Counted from the stretch's first letter, positions 8,122 through 16,885 are shown. The stretch is DNA of 64,000 nucleotides from Actinoplanes nipponensis (GCF_016862275.1 NZ_BOMQ01000020.1:1-64000); one strand, 5' to 3'. Numbers and translations are program-made. Notes: generated by a model from the sequence alone, not told the origin.

Positions 8122-8523
8122 TCAGGACGCCTGCGACAGGATCTGCGCGATCTCCCAGACATTGCCCGCCGGATCGGTGAAGGCGACCGTCCGGCGGCCC
8201 CACGGCCGGTCGACGGGGCCGTTGAGGATGGTGACCCCGTGCTGCTTGAGCTCCTCGTACACGGCGTTGGCGTCCTCCACCGCGATGGTGGGAAGCAGGC
8301 GCGCGCCGGATTCCGGCCCGGCCACCGGCCGCGGCTCGACGAGCGTGCCGGCCCGGTCGGCCCGCAGGATGTTGATCATCAGGTTCTCCAGCCGGACCAC
8401 GGCCGAGGCCTCGTCGGAGTAGACGACCTCGAGCCCGAAGACCTTCTCGTAGAAGGCCCGCGTGGCGGCCAGATCCTCCACGAACAACGTGATGACCTCT
8501 ACCTTGTTCAGTCCTTTGATCAC
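8122..8523 (-). CDS. VOC (glyoxalase/dioxygenase superfamily) protein
   Basis: A 133-residue, two beta-alpha-beta-beta-beta module protein beginning VIKGLNKVEVITLFVEDL and ending DPAGNVWEIAQ, the usual second-module end with a metal-ligand Glu. The GTG at 8523 is chosen because AAGAAGGAAAG lies just upstream; a TTG at 8544 would add seven poorly coding residues. Family members include glyoxalase I, bleomycin-binding proteins and extradiol dioxygenases. This one is unassigned. Confidence 0.8.
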   Translation of the reverse strand: MIKGLNKVEVITLFVEDLAATRAFYEKVFGLEVVYSDEASAVVRLENLMINILRADRAGTLVEPRPVAGPESGARLLPTIAVEDANAVYEELKQHGVTILNGPVDRPWGRRTVAFTDPAGNVWEIAQILSQAS

Positions 8524-8616
8524 GCGCTTTCCTTCTTTCGGCAATAGTCGCGCTGTGGCAACTGCCGGAGACTAACGGAGGCATCGCAGTCCCCGCAGAC
8601 CCGAACGCCGGACCCG

Positions 8617-9111
8617 TCAGGTCCGGCTCAGGTCGAGGGACAGGCGCAGGCCGGCGCCCAGCTCGGTGGCGACCTGATCGACCGGGACGAATCCAACGGC
8701 CCGGTAGAAGGCCAGCGCGTGCGGGTTGCCGGTGACCCACAGGCGCCGGTGCCCGGCCTCGCGGGCGTCGGCGACGATCCGCTCGATCAACAGGCGGGCG
8801 GCACCGCGGCGGCGCCGGCCCGGGTCGACGAAGAGGTCCTCGACTTCGGGACCGTCGTCCCGGCCGGGGGCGACGGTGGCGAACCCGACGATCCGCTCCG
8901 CGTCCGGTGAGTCGGTACGGGCGACCAGAGTGCGGCCGGCGGCAATGCCTTCGCCTGTGAAGACCAGGAATTCGGGCCGGGCCAGCAACATCGCGGCGTC
9001 GCCGGCATTGGACAGCGACGCCGCGCGGTAGATCTGCTGCAAGGCCGGGAGATCGGACGCGACGGCGGTACGCACCACCAGCCCGGGCTCGGCACGATCG
9101 TCCATTCGCAC
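8617..9111 (-). CDS. GNAT family N-acetyltransferase
   Basis: This 164-residue protein has the GNAT fold. The central segment VEDLFVDPGRRRRGAARLLI contains the pyrophosphate-binding R/Q-x-x-G-x-A type loop for acetyl-CoA, followed by ALAFYRAVGFVPVD near the C-terminus. Initiation may be GTG 9111 or ATG 9105. It ends before the VOC gene, and its start lies 10 bp from the stop of the upstream minus-strand gene, so the two are probably cotranscribed. The substrate is unknown. Confidence 0.82.
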   Translation of the reverse strand: MRMDDRAEPGLVVRTAVASDLPALQQIYRAASLSNAGDAAMLLARPEFLVFTGEGIAAGRTLVARTDSPDAERIVGFATVAPGRDDGPEVEDLFVDPGRRRRGAARLLIERIVADAREAGHRRLWVTGNPHALAFYRAVGFVPVDQVATELGAGLRLSLDLSRT

Positions 9112-9121
9112 GGGAACCGGG

Positions 9122-9580
9122 TCAGCCGCTGGCCGCAGCGGACTGCTGCGCTTGCCAGATCGCTATCTGGACGCCGATGACGCAGATCTGGACGTGCAGC
9201 GGCAGCCCGGGCAGGTCCGCCTCGATGGCGCCCGACCAGGCGCTCGTACGGCGCATCTCGCCCACCTTCACGCCGTCGGCCCACAGCTCCTGCCGGTTGC
9301 CCCACATCGACGCGCGGCGGAACTCGTAGGTGCGTCCGCCGGCCCGCACGGTCCAGTGCTTGCGGCCGGCCCGCTCGACCAGGGCGACCTCGCCGCCCGC
9401 CTCGTCGAACATGCGGTACTTGGTGCCCCAGCCGTTAGCCCGCACCTGATAGTGGCGCCCGTCGACCTCGAAGTCGCCGCCGGTCCGCCACCACGACGGA
9501 TCCCACACGGCGACGGGTCGTCCGTCGGCGACCAACCGGTAGCGGCCCCGCCACACGCTCATTCGTTCCGCGGTCAGCAT
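9122..9580 (-). CDS. conserved-looking hypothetical protein, beta-rich, Trp-rich
   Basis: A 152-residue protein from the ATG at 9580 (MLTAERMSVWRGRYRL). It is built of short beta-strands with many Trp and Gly residues (VAVWDPSWWRTGGDF, HYQVRANGWGTKYRM, KHWTVRAGGRTYEF) and one hydrophobic C-terminal helix. The pattern recalls tubby/LURP-one-like barrels, which are membrane-associated, but I cannot assign it. The frame extends upstream to 9667, yet the added part is Arg/Pro-rich and overlaps the promoter side of the divergent kinase. Confidence 0.6.
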   Translation of the reverse strand: MLTAERMSVWRGRYRLVADGRPVAVWDPSWWRTGGDFEVDGRHYQVRANGWGTKYRMFDEAGGEVALVERAGRKHWTVRAGGRTYEFRRASMWGNRQELWADGVKVGEMRRTSAWSGAIEADLPGLPLHVQICVIGVQIAIWQAQQSAAASG

Positions 9581-9681
9581 GGCTGCAGGGTAGCGGCGCC
9601 GCGCTCCCCGCCCGTGCGACGGACGGCGTGGCGGATCATGACTAGGCTGGGCCGGCCAGGTCGGCACGCGGCGGGGGAGCG

Positions 9682-10893
9682 GTGGAACAGAGCACGGTTT
9701 TCGCGGCCCGGGTCGATCGCTGGTCCCGGGGGCGTCCGCTGCTGGTCGACGGGCTCCTCGCCGGTGTCATCTGGCTGGTGTTCGGGCTGCTCAGCCTGCT
9801 CGCCGGGCCGACCGGTCTGGCCGTCGCCACCGCGACCGTCCTTCCGCTCGCCTGGCGGCGCAAGCGGCCGGCCGCGCTGCTGGCCTGGACGGCCGCGGTC
9901 TTCGTGGTCCAGCTGGTGGTGCTGCCGATTCCCCTGCCGGCCAACATCGCCCAGGCCCTCATGATCTACACGGTCGCCGCGCACGTGGCGTCGCTGGCGG
10001 TACGGCTGGGCGCGCTGGGCGCGGCGCTGGCCGGGAGCCTCGCCGCCGGCTTCCGGTGGAGCACCGCGCCGGATTACACCCGCAACGCCTTCGTCATCGC
10101 CGCCTTCCTCGCCGTCTTCGCCGGGTTGATCTGGCTGATCGGGAACGTCGTGCGGGGCCGCGAGACCAATACGAGGGCGCTGGGCGAGGCCTACGCGCGG
10201 CTGGAGGAGAGCCGGCGGCAACGCGAGCGGTTCCTGGCCCAGCGGGAGCGGGTCGAGGCGGCCCGGGAGATCCACGACATCGTCGCCCACTCGCTCACCG
10301 TGGTCGTCGTGCAGGCCGACGGGGCCGAGTATGCCGCCGAGCACGCGCAGCCGTGGGATCGTACGGATGCTCGGGCGGTGCTGGCCACCATCGGGCGGAC
10401 CGCGCGGACCGCCCTCGCCGAGGTCCGCGGCGTCATCGACGTGCTCCGCGATCCCGAGGGGGCGGACGACCCGGCCGGACCGTCGGTGGGCCTGGCCGAC
10501 CTGGGCCGGCTCGTCGCGGCGGTCCGGGCGGCCGGGCTGCGGGTCGAGATCCGGGCCGACCCCGCCGTGTTCGAGCGGACGCCCGCCGCGGTGCGCCTGG
10601 CCGTGCTGAGGGTGGTCCGGGAGTCGCTGACCAACGTGCTGAAGCATGCCGGCGCCGGGGCCACGGCCCGGGTGGTCGTGGAGCGAACGCCGGGGGCCGT
10701 ACGGGTGCGCGTCGAGGACGACGGCGCCGGCCCCGCCCCCGGGGTGGTCGCGGCCGGGCCGGGTCACGGGCTCGGCGGGATGCGGGAACGGCTCCGGGCC
10801 CTGGACGGTGCTCTGGCGGCCGGTCCACGCCCGGGCGGCGGGTTCGGCGTCGAGGCCACCGTCCCGGTTGCCGCCGGCGGCGGGCGACCATGA
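9682..10893 (+). CDS. NarL-type sensor histidine kinase
   Basis: The 403-residue kinase has about five hydrophobic segments in residues 20-160, a short coiled linker, then a HisKA_3 dimerisation domain. The phosphoacceptor is His198 in AREIHDIVAHSLTVVVVQAD. An HATPase domain carries the N-box Asn318 (RESLTNVLKHAGA) and a glycine-rich lid (GHGLGGMRERL). No extracytoplasmic sensor domain is visible, so the signal is probably sensed in or at the membrane. Start is GTG 9682. The stop overlaps the ATG of the response regulator, marking a coupled two-component pair. Confidence 0.9.
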   Translation: MEQSTVFAARVDRWSRGRPLLVDGLLAGVIWLVFGLLSLLAGPTGLAVATATVLPLAWRRKRPAALLAWTAAVFVVQLVVLPIPLPANIAQALMIYTVAAHVASLAVRLGALGAALAGSLAAGFRWSTAPDYTRNAFVIAAFLAVFAGLIWLIGNVVRGRETNTRALGEAYARLEESRRQRERFLAQRERVEAAREIHDIVAHSLTVVVVQADGAEYAAEHAQPWDRTDARAVLATIGRTARTALAEVRGVIDVLRDPEGADDPAGPSVGLADLGRLVAAVRAAGLRVEIRADPAVFERTPAAVRLAVLRVVRESLTNVLKHAGAGATARVVVERTPGAVRVRVEDDGAGPAPGVVAAGPGHGLGGMRERLRALDGALAAGPRPGGGFGVEATVPVAAGGGRP

Positions 10894-11594
10894 GCCCGTC
10901 CGAGCCGATCCGGGTGTTTCTCGTCGACGATCAGGAACTCGTCCGCGCCGGTTTCGCGATGATCCTGAACGCGGCCCCGGACCTGCGGGTGGTCGGGTCG
11001 GCCGGCGACGGGCAGGCGGCACTCGACACGCTGCGGCAACCCCGGCACCGGGCCGACATCGTCCTGATGGACATCCGGATGCCCGGCCTGGACGGGGTGG
11101 AGACCACCCGGCGCCTGCTCGCCGCCCCGGATCCGCCGCGGGTCGTCATGCTGACGACCTTCGACACCGACGACCTGCTGGTCGCCGCCCTGCGCGCCGG
11201 GGCGTCCGGATATCTGGTCAAGGACGCCGGCCCGGCCGAGCTGCTGGCGGCGATCCGGGCCGCGGCGGCCGGCGAGTCGCCGGTCTCACCCCGGCTCGTC
11301 CGTCGCCTGATCGACTCGTTCGTCCTCGCGGCGCCGACCGCGTCCACCGCCGGCCGGCCGGACGGCGTGCCGCCCGGCCTGGCCCGGCTCACGGCGCGCG
11401 AGCGGGAGATCCTCGCGGCGATCGGGCTGGGGCTGACCAACGGCGAGATCGCCGCCCGGCTGCACGTGGTGGAGTCGACCGTCAAGACCCACGTCGGCTC
11501 GGTGCTGCGCAAGCTGGAGGCGCGCGACCGGGTCCAGGCGGTCATCCTCGCCCAGACACTGGGGCTGACCGGCGAGCCGCCCGCGCCCGGCTGA
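10890..11594 (+). CDS. NarL/LuxR-family response regulator
   Basis: A 234-residue regulator with a receiver domain (residues about 7-125; phosphoacceptor Asp61 in VLMDIRMPG, and the acidic pair in FLVDDQE). The C-terminal LuxR-type helix-turn-helix reads LTAREREILAAIGLGLTNGE, then VVESTVKTHVGSVLRKLEAR. The ATG at 10890 overlaps the kinase stop. Its 3' end overlaps the convergent CPBP protease gene by about 53 bp. The targets are unknown, although the adjacent protease gene is a candidate. Confidence 0.92.
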   Translation: MSPSEPIRVFLVDDQELVRAGFAMILNAAPDLRVVGSAGDGQAALDTLRQPRHRADIVLMDIRMPGLDGVETTRRLLAAPDPPRVVMLTTFDTDDLLVAALRAGASGYLVKDAGPAELLAAIRAAAAGESPVSPRLVRRLIDSFVLAAPTASTAGRPDGVPPGLARLTAREREILAAIGLGLTNGEIAARLHVVESTVKTHVGSVLRKLEARDRVQAVILAQTLGLTGEPPAPG

Positions 11595-12411
11595 CGCCGA
11601 TCGTGACGGCGCACGCGGCGGTGCCGGCGAGCACGAACAGACCCGTGTCACCGCTGAGGTACTCGTTGACCAGCACCGGCCGCCCGGTGGCGACCGGGAT
11701 GGTCAGCGCGGCGAAGGTGGCGTTGTGCGCGAAGTGGGCCAGCACCGCCGGCCAGACGCTGGCCGACACCGTCCGCAGGTAGCCGAACAGGAACGAGAAC
11801 GCGAGCACGGAGCCGCCGAACAGCGTGAGCACCAGGACCCGGTTGCCCTCGCTGTGGTAGTACGGCGTGAGGAGGATGTACGGCAGGTGCCAGCCGATCC
11901 AGACGACCCCGACCGTGAGCATCGCCGCCCGTTCGCCCAGGAAGGCGAGCCGCGGCTGAAGGTACCCGCGCCAGCCGATCTCCTCCGCGAAGGCCAGGAT
12001 CGGGCCGGCGACGCACAGCGCCAGCACGTCGGTCAGCCACGGCTGCGGCGGGACGGTGAACCGGGCGAAGCCCAGCGCCACGACGCCCAAGGTCGCGAGC
12101 ACGCAGACGCCGGCGGTGGTGGCGATCGTCAGCGGCCAGGAGCGCAGCCCGAGCCGGCCCGTCCCGAGCCGGGCCCAGCCGTCGCGCGCATAGCCCTCCC
12201 GGGTGACGACCAGGAGCATCGCCAGCACCACGAGCAGCGGCGAGAAGGCCAGGATCAGGCCTCCGGCAACGTTGGCGGTGCCCAGCGAGACCCCGAGGAC
12301 CAACAGGACGAAGACGATCGACGCGGTGCGATCGGAGAGCGTGGCGAACACGGACGGACCCGCTTTCGGTGAAGGTCCGCCCAGTGTCGGCGGGCGCTCA
12401 CCCGCCGCCAT
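11542..12411 (-). CDS. CPBP family intramembrane glutamic protease
   Basis: A 289-residue polytopic membrane protein with about eight hydrophobic segments. The family signature AFAEEIGWRGYLQPRL carries the EE and R motif. It is followed by WIGWHLPYILL (second His motif) and LAHFAHNATFAAL (third His motif), the catalytic set of Rce1/CPBP proteases. Bacterial members process or confer immunity to peptides, or act on anti-sigma factors. The 3' end overlaps the response-regulator gene in the opposite direction. The first 25 residues are weakly supported and a later start is possible. Confidence 0.85.
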   Translation of the reverse strand: MAAGERPPTLGGPSPKAGPSVFATLSDRTASIVFVLLVLGVSLGTANVAGGLILAFSPLLVVLAMLLVVTREGYARDGWARLGTGRLGLRSWPLTIATTAGVCVLATLGVVALGFARFTVPPQPWLTDVLALCVAGPILAFAEEIGWRGYLQPRLAFLGERAAMLTVGVVWIGWHLPYILLTPYYHSEGNRVLVLTLFGGSVLAFSFLFGYLRTVSASVWPAVLAHFAHNATFAALTIPVATGRPVLVNEYLSGDTGLFVLAGTAACAVTIGVSRARAARRSAPVSGRG

Positions 12412-12559
12412 CCACCGACGGTCGGAACCTCGGCGGCGTGCTCAGCGCCGTCTCCGCCCGGGGTACCGGTACCAGGGTCGCGCTCTCCCGGCCCCCGGCG
12501 CTCTACTGTGGACTTCGGATCGGTACCGACACGGCGGCCGGCTGTCGTACGCTGGCCCG

Positions 12560-12952
12560 GTGATCGACTTTCGCACCGCGGTGGAAGCCCGTGACCCCGA
12601 GGCCATCGCGGCGACCCTGGCCGACGACGTGGTGTTCCGCAGCCCGGTGGCGTTCAAGCCGTACCCGGGCAAGGCCCTCACCGCGGCGATCCTGCGCGGC
12701 GTGCTGCGGGTGTTCGAGGATTTCCGGTACGTCCGTGAGCTGAGCGGCGACGGCGGCCGCGACCACGCGCTGGTGTTCCGGGCGCGGATCGGTGAGGTGG
12801 CCGTCGAGGGCTGCGATTTCCTGCACCTGAACGACAGCGGGCTGATCGACGAGTTCACCGTCATGGTCCGTCCGCTGTCGGCCGCGCAGGCCCTGGCCGG
12901 CGCGATGGCCGCCCAGTTCGAGCAGATCCAGCGCGAGGCCGCCGCCGGCTGA
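12560..12952 (+). CDS. SnoaL/NTF2-like protein
   Basis: A 130-residue protein starting at GTG 12560 (VIDFRTAVEARDPEAIAATL). It has the NTF2-like pattern: an N-terminal helix, DDVVFRSPVAF, GVLRVFEDFRYV and a final beta sheet ending DEFTVMVRPL. Such proteins serve as small-molecule isomerases, cyclases or ligand-binding modules. Nothing in the context points to a substrate. Confidence 0.75.
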   Translation: MIDFRTAVEARDPEAIAATLADDVVFRSPVAFKPYPGKALTAAILRGVLRVFEDFRYVRELSGDGGRDHALVFRARIGEVAVEGCDFLHLNDSGLIDEFTVMVRPLSAAQALAGAMAAQFEQIQREAAAG

Positions 12953-13056
12953 TCGGCCGCCGGACCGGGTGGCGGTCGTCGGCTACGGTCGGAGCGGTTC
13001 CACACGGTGTGCCGGGAAGCCTGGTCGGCGTCGTCGCCGCGCGCCCGGAGGTCGCT

Positions 13057-13998
13057 GTGTGGGAGTTCGCCGTTCTCGGCCTGGCCGGCCTGATCGTCAT
13101 GACCGTCGCCGCCGATCAGCTCGTGGTCGGGTCCGGCCGGCTGGCGGCGCGCTGGGGCGTCTCGCCGGTGGTCGTCGGCGTCGTGGTCATCGGGTTCGGC
13201 ACCAGCGCCCCGGAGCTGGTGGTCTCCGGGCTGGCCGCCGCCCACGGCGAGACCGGGCTGGCGCTGGGCAACCTCGCCGGGTCCGACATCATCAACCTGA
13301 CGCTCGTCCTCGGCCTCGCCGGCCTCGTCGGCCCGCTGGCGGTGCGGTCCTCGGTCCCGCGCCGGGAGGCGCCGCTGGCCGCGGCCGCCGTCGCCCTGTT
13401 CGCGCTGCTCGCCGCGGTCGGGCTCGGCCGGGCCGGCGGCGCGGTGCTGGCCCTGGCCACCGGGGGCGCGGTCGTGCTGCTGCTGCGCTTCTCCCGGGTA
13501 CGCCCGGCCGACCCGATGGCGGCCGAGGTGACCGAGTTCCTCGCCACCGGCCCGGCTCCGCGGGCCGGCCGGGACGTCCTCCGGGCGCTGCTGGGGCTGG
13601 CCGGCACGCTGCTCGGCGCGCAGGTGCTGGTCAGCAGCGCCGCCGGGGCGGCCGGACGGCTCGGCCTGTCGCCGGCCGTCATCGGGTTCACCGTCGTCGC
13701 CCTCGGCACCTCCGTGCCCGAGCTGGTCACCACGGTGCAGGCCCAGCGCCGGCGGGAGGGGGACCTGGTGGTGGGCAACCTGCTGGGCAGCAACCTGATC
13801 AACAGCGTGGGCGGCGGGGCGCTGGTCGGGCTGGCCGGGCGCGGTACGCCGGCCCGTCTCGGGTGGCCCGCCGCGGGCGCGCTGGTCGGGGTGAGCCTGC
13901 TGGCCTGGCTGCTGCTGCACCGGCGCCGGCGGCTCACCCGTCCCGAGGCGGGCCTGCTGCTGGTCGTCTACCTGCTCACCGTGCCGCTCCTGGTCTAG
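13057..13998 (+). CDS. CaCA-family cation exchanger (YrbG-like Na+/Ca2+ antiporter)
   Basis: A 313-residue membrane protein with two inverted alpha-repeats. The first contains IGFGTSAPELVVSGLA and GNLAGSDIINL; the second contains ALGTSVPELVTTVQA and GNLLGSNLINS. These acidic repeats form the ion pathway of Na+/Ca2+ exchangers. About ten TM segments are visible, interrupted by a cytosolic loop near residues 160-180. The GTG at 13057 has GGAGG 5 nt upstream, which I prefer to the ATG at 13009. The 3' end overlaps the convergent gene by 4 bp. Confidence 0.88.
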   Translation: MWEFAVLGLAGLIVMTVAADQLVVGSGRLAARWGVSPVVVGVVVIGFGTSAPELVVSGLAAAHGETGLALGNLAGSDIINLTLVLGLAGLVGPLAVRSSVPRREAPLAAAAVALFALLAAVGLGRAGGAVLALATGGAVVLLLRFSRVRPADPMAAEVTEFLATGPAPRAGRDVLRALLGLAGTLLGAQVLVSSAAGAAGRLGLSPAVIGFTVVALGTSVPELVTTVQAQRRREGDLVVGNLLGSNLINSVGGGALVGLAGRGTPARLGWPAAGALVGVSLLAWLLLHRRRRLTRPEAGLLLVVYLLTVPLLV

Positions 13999-14618
13999 GC
14001 GGCGGTGGTGAAGCGGCGGGCGGCCGGTCCCTCCAGCCGGCCTGGTGGGAGCCGCCGGCCACAGACGACGAGCAGCAGATCCTGGGCGGCGCCGCGTCCG
14101 GGGCTGCCCGACCCGTACGTCCAGTCCAGGTCCGTGGCCCGCAGGCTGACGCCCGTCAGGTCCGTACCGAAGAAGCCGATGTTCCTCGGGCGCAGCCCGG
14201 CCAGCACCAGGCCGACCCGCTCGGGCGGCGGCCGGCGGTCCAGGCCGAGCCCGACCGTGATGTCCAGTCCGTGGATGAGGTCGTGCGAGAGGGCGCCCTC
14301 GGCTCCGCCGCCCGGCGGGGTCCACGGGTGGTCGATGTTGTCGCGCAGCGCCGCGATCAGCCGGTCGGGCGTCATCCGGGCGGCGTCGCGGCGGGCCGCG
14401 CGGTCGGCCATGCGGTTGACGTCGCCGCGGGCGCGGGCCAGGTCCAGCAGGACGCGGGCGGTCGAGGTGCGGTACGGCATGGTCGTGTGGGCGATGACCT
14501 CGCGCACCCGCCAGCCGGCGCAGAGGGTCGGGGCGTGCCACTGCTCGGGGGTCAGGGTGGCCAGCAGGTCGGCCTGGTCGGCGCGTTCCGCGCGGACCTC
14601 GGCTTGCGGGTTCGGCAT
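13995..14618 (-). CDS. maleylpyruvate isomerase/DinB-like mycothiol-dependent protein
   Basis: A 207-residue protein of the actinobacterial MDMPI-N family (DinB four-helix fold). Typical features are LTPEQWHAPTLCAGWRVREV with the first metal-ligand His (VIAHTT), and a later HDLIHGLDI that supplies further His ligands. Relatives use mycothiol with a divalent metal to transfer or isomerise thiol adducts. It lies downstream of the MarR gene, separated by 70 bp. The substrate is unknown. Confidence 0.8.
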   Translation of the reverse strand: MPNPQAEVRAERADQADLLATLTPEQWHAPTLCAGWRVREVIAHTTMPYRTSTARVLLDLARARGDVNRMADRAARRDAARMTPDRLIAALRDNIDHPWTPPGGGAEGALSHDLIHGLDITVGLGLDRRPPPERVGLVLAGLRPRNIGFFGTDLTGVSLRATDLDWTYGSGSPGRGAAQDLLLVVCGRRLPPGRLEGPAARRFTTAA

Positions 14619-14688
14619 CGGGATGACTCCTGGTCGAAGGGCTTTGCAGGAGTACGGTCCGGGCCGGCGAAAGTAATCGGGCGCGGCC

Positions 14689-15132
14689 TCACCAGGTGGG
14701 GCGCAGCCGGCCCGGGGTGGCCAGGCGGGACAGGTCCGCCCGCAGCGCGGCCAGGCGTTGCGGGCCGAGGGTGTCGGCCCAGGGCCGCAGGACCTCCGCG
14801 GCGGCCTCGTCCGCGGCCCGGGTGCAGGCCCACCCCTTCGGGGTCAGCACGATCAGGCGGGCCCGGGCGTCCTGCGGGTGCGGGCCGCGGGTCACGTACC
14901 CCTTGGTCACGAGCTCCTCCACCATCTGGCTGGCCGCCTGCTTGGTCACGTCGAGGTGCTCGGCCAGCTGGCCCACGGTGGCGCCGTCGCCCGCGAGGCG
15001 GGCGAACGCGAAGCCGTGCGCCGGGCGCAGGTCGGCGAAGCCGCGCGCCCGGACGCCGGCGTCGATGCCGTCCACCAGGGCGCGGGCGGCGCTGAGCAGC
15101 AGCACCGGCAGGTCGAGAAGATCGCGGTCCAC
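14689..15132 (-). CDS. MarR family transcriptional regulator
   Basis: A 147-residue winged-helix protein with TVGQLAEHLDVTKQAASQMV as the recognition region (residues about 52-71), and the wing in VTRGPHPQDARARLIVLTP. The start at 15132 faces the cupin gene at 15207. The 74 bp between them hold perfect TTGAC-type dyads, so it is probably an autoregulator that also controls the cupin gene. Confidence 0.87.
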   Translation of the reverse strand: MDRDLLDLPVLLLSAARALVDGIDAGVRARGFADLRPAHGFAFARLAGDGATVGQLAEHLDVTKQAASQMVEELVTKGYVTRGPHPQDARARLIVLTPKGWACTRAADEAAAEVLRPWADTLGPQRLAALRADLSRLATPGRLRPTW

Positions 15133-15153
15133 GGAAGGAGTTTGACAGATACG

Positions 15154-15179
15154 TCAAGCTACTTGACTATTTGGTCAAG
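15154..15179. promoter_or_regulatory. MarR operator dyads
   Basis: Two overlapping dyads are visible: TCAAG-cta-CTTGA (15154-15166) and a perfect CTTGAC-tatttg-GTCAAG (15162-15179). Related half-sites, TTTGAC at 15141-15146 and TTGAC at 15183-15187, flank them. The spacing fits a MarR dimer. They sit in the middle of the divergent marR-cupin intergenic region. Confidence 0.6.
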
Positions 15180-15206
15180 CAGATTGACTATCGGAAGGGG
15201 ATCATC

Positions 15207-15581
15207 ATGTCGGTCGTCCGGGAGCGCGACGCCGTCGCCCATCGGCTGCACGGCTCCACGTTCCACTCCTTCGTCGCGCCGTCGTCCGGCAGCGCCGAGC
15301 TCTGTGCCTGGCGGCTCGAGGTCGCCCCCGGCACGACCGGGGTGCCGCACCGGGTCAGCCGCGAGGAGGTGCTGCTCGTGCTGACCGGGGAGCTGACCGC
15401 GACCATCGACGGCGCCGCCACGACGGTGCGCCGCGGCGAGGTCGCGTTCGTGCCGGCCGGGGCGCGGTTCGCCCTGGACAACACCGCGGACGCCCCGGCC
15501 ACCGCGTGGGTCACCACCAGCGTCGGCCTGGAGGCGACCCTGCCGGACGGCTCGTCGATCAGCCCGCCCTGGGTGCGCTGA
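15207..15581 (+). CDS. cupin domain protein
   Basis: A 124-residue single-domain cupin. Motif 1 is seen in GVPHRVSREEVLLVLTGELT, with His and Glu ligands, and motif 2 in GEVAFVPAGARFALDNT. It is a small beta-barrel that may bind metal. The ATG at 15207 has GGAAGGGG upstream; a start at 15171 would run through the operator. The divergent MarR gene probably controls it. A stem-loop terminator follows. Confidence 0.82.
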   Translation: MSVVRERDAVAHRLHGSTFHSFVAPSSGSAELCAWRLEVAPGTTGVPHRVSREEVLLVLTGELTATIDGAATTVRRGEVAFVPAGARFALDNTADAPATAWVTTSVGLEATLPDGSSISPPWVR

Positions 15582-15599
15582 AGCAGGGGCTGACGGCAG

Positions 15600-15630
15600 A
15601 ACGCCGCCACCCCGGTGGGATGGCGGCGTT
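15600..15630 (+). terminator. stem-loop terminator after cupin gene
   Basis: AACGCCGCCA (15600-15609) pairs perfectly with TGGCGGCGTT (15621-15630) across an 11-nt loop whose CCC and GGG can also pair. It starts 19 bp after the stop codon. There is no U-run, as is common for high-GC actinobacterial terminators. Confidence 0.6.
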
Positions 15631-15663
15631 CGCGGTCGACGGCGATCAGCCGGCGAGCCCGGC

Positions 15664-15873
15664 CTACTTCGACGGCTCGGGGATGTCGCAGGTGATCTTC
15701 GGGTTGACGCCCAGCCAGTTCAGCGGGCCGGCGACCACCGTGACGACGACCGTGCCGGCTTCGGCACAGCTCGCGTCGCCGGTGTCCTTGAAGTATCCGC
15801 GCTCGAACGCGGCGACGGCGCCGAGGACGAGCCAGAGGACGAGAATGACTCCGCCGATTGATCCTGCGCGCAT
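15664..15873 (-). CDS. small single-pass membrane protein (69 aa)
   Basis: The product has an N-terminal hydrophobic helix (GGVILVLWLVLGAVAAF, residues about 7-23) followed by an external-looking segment with two Cys residues (DASCAEAG and KITCDIPEP) that could form a disulfide. The conserved-looking middle GPLNWLGVNPKITCDIP resembles a widespread small actinobacterial hypothetical protein. Function is unknown. GGAGCC precedes the ATG. Confidence 0.7.
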   Translation of the reverse strand: MRAGSIGGVILVLWLVLGAVAAFERGYFKDTGDASCAEAGTVVVTVVAGPLNWLGVNPKITCDIPEPSK

Positions 15874-15927
15874 CGGGGCTCCTTGGTCGTGGGGACTGGC
15901 CGCGAGATACCCCGAATGCTTCGATCT

Positions 15928-16761
15928 TTAAACGGGCAGGCGTACCGCCTGCAGGGTGTAGCTGTGCGGCAGCCGCTCGGGACGGTCGGTGAGCTGCCAT
16001 TCGTCGTGAGCGACCCGGCGCATGTGGCCGGGCAGCGCCTCCCACGGCACGCTGTCCTGCTCGGCCAGCCCGGTCACCGCCATCCCGGCGTCGATCAGGG
16101 CGGTCACCGTCTCACCCAGGCCGTGATTCCACTCGTGGGTGGTGTTGTGCACGAACTCGGCCTCGGTCTCGACGTACGTGCCGCCCTCGGTCCAGACCGT
16201 CGGCTCCGGCTGCTCGAAGTACGGGTGCTCCAGCGCGAGCACCCCGCCCTCGGGCAGCGGGTCGGCCAGTGCCCACAGCACCGGATGGCCCTCGCGGAGG
16301 AACAGCCGCCCGCCGGGGCGCAGCAGGTCGGCCACGACCCGCGCCCAGCGGCGGATGTCCGGCAGCCAGCAGAGCGCCCCGATGCCGGTGTACACGAGGT
16401 CGAAGCCGCCGCGGCCGAGGGCGTCGGCCGCGGCGTAGACGTCGGACTCGACGTAGTCGACCGCGGCGCCGGCCAGCGCGGCGATGCGGCGGGCCTCGGT
16501 GAGCGCGGCCGGGGAGAAGTCCACGCCGGTCATGGTCGCGCCGAGGCGGGCCAGCGACACGGTGTCGGTGCCGATGTGGCATTGCAGATGCACGCCGCGC
16601 AGGCCGCTGACGTCGCCCAGCAGGGGCAGGTCGTAGCGGACCACGGCGCTGAGGTGGGCCGGATCGTCGGCGAACGCCGCCACGCCGTAGTCGGCGGAGG
16701 CGGCATGGGCCGGCGCGCGTTCGTCCCAGCTGGCCAGGTTCACGGTGCGGTAGTCGCTCAC
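15928..16761 (-). CDS. class I SAM-dependent methyltransferase
   Basis: A 277-residue protein from GTG 16761 (VSDYRTVNLASWDERAPAHA). The SAM-binding fold shows motif I as GVHLQCHIGTDTVSLARLGA (the usual GxGxG is replaced by QCHIGTD, a known subgroup), an acidic strand end TGVDFSPAAL, and DLVYTGIGALCWLPD as motif IV. Family members methylate small molecules. An upstream ATG would add poorly coding residues into the divergent regulator region. Confidence 0.83.
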   Translation of the reverse strand: MSDYRTVNLASWDERAPAHAASADYGVAAFADDPAHLSAVVRYDLPLLGDVSGLRGVHLQCHIGTDTVSLARLGATMTGVDFSPAALTEARRIAALAGAAVDYVESDVYAAADALGRGGFDLVYTGIGALCWLPDIRRWARVVADLLRPGGRLFLREGHPVLWALADPLPEGGVLALEHPYFEQPEPTVWTEGGTYVETEAEFVHNTTHEWNHGLGETVTALIDAGMAVTGLAEQDSVPWEALPGHMRRVAHDEWQLTDRPERLPHSYTLQAVRLPV

Positions 16762-16885
16762 GGCCGGACGGTATCCCACGACCGGCCAGGTCACGAGGTG
16801 GTTTCCGGGCCGCCGGTGCCACATGATGGCAGTGGCATAGCGTGAGACGGCAGGTCGACGGGGCTGAATGCGAAGGCGGTAGGGG

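Noticed and set aside
12442..14541. Antisense frame of 699 codons across the exchanger gene
   Set aside because: Arg/Gly/Pro/Asp-rich shadow. The sense genes have clear family motifs.
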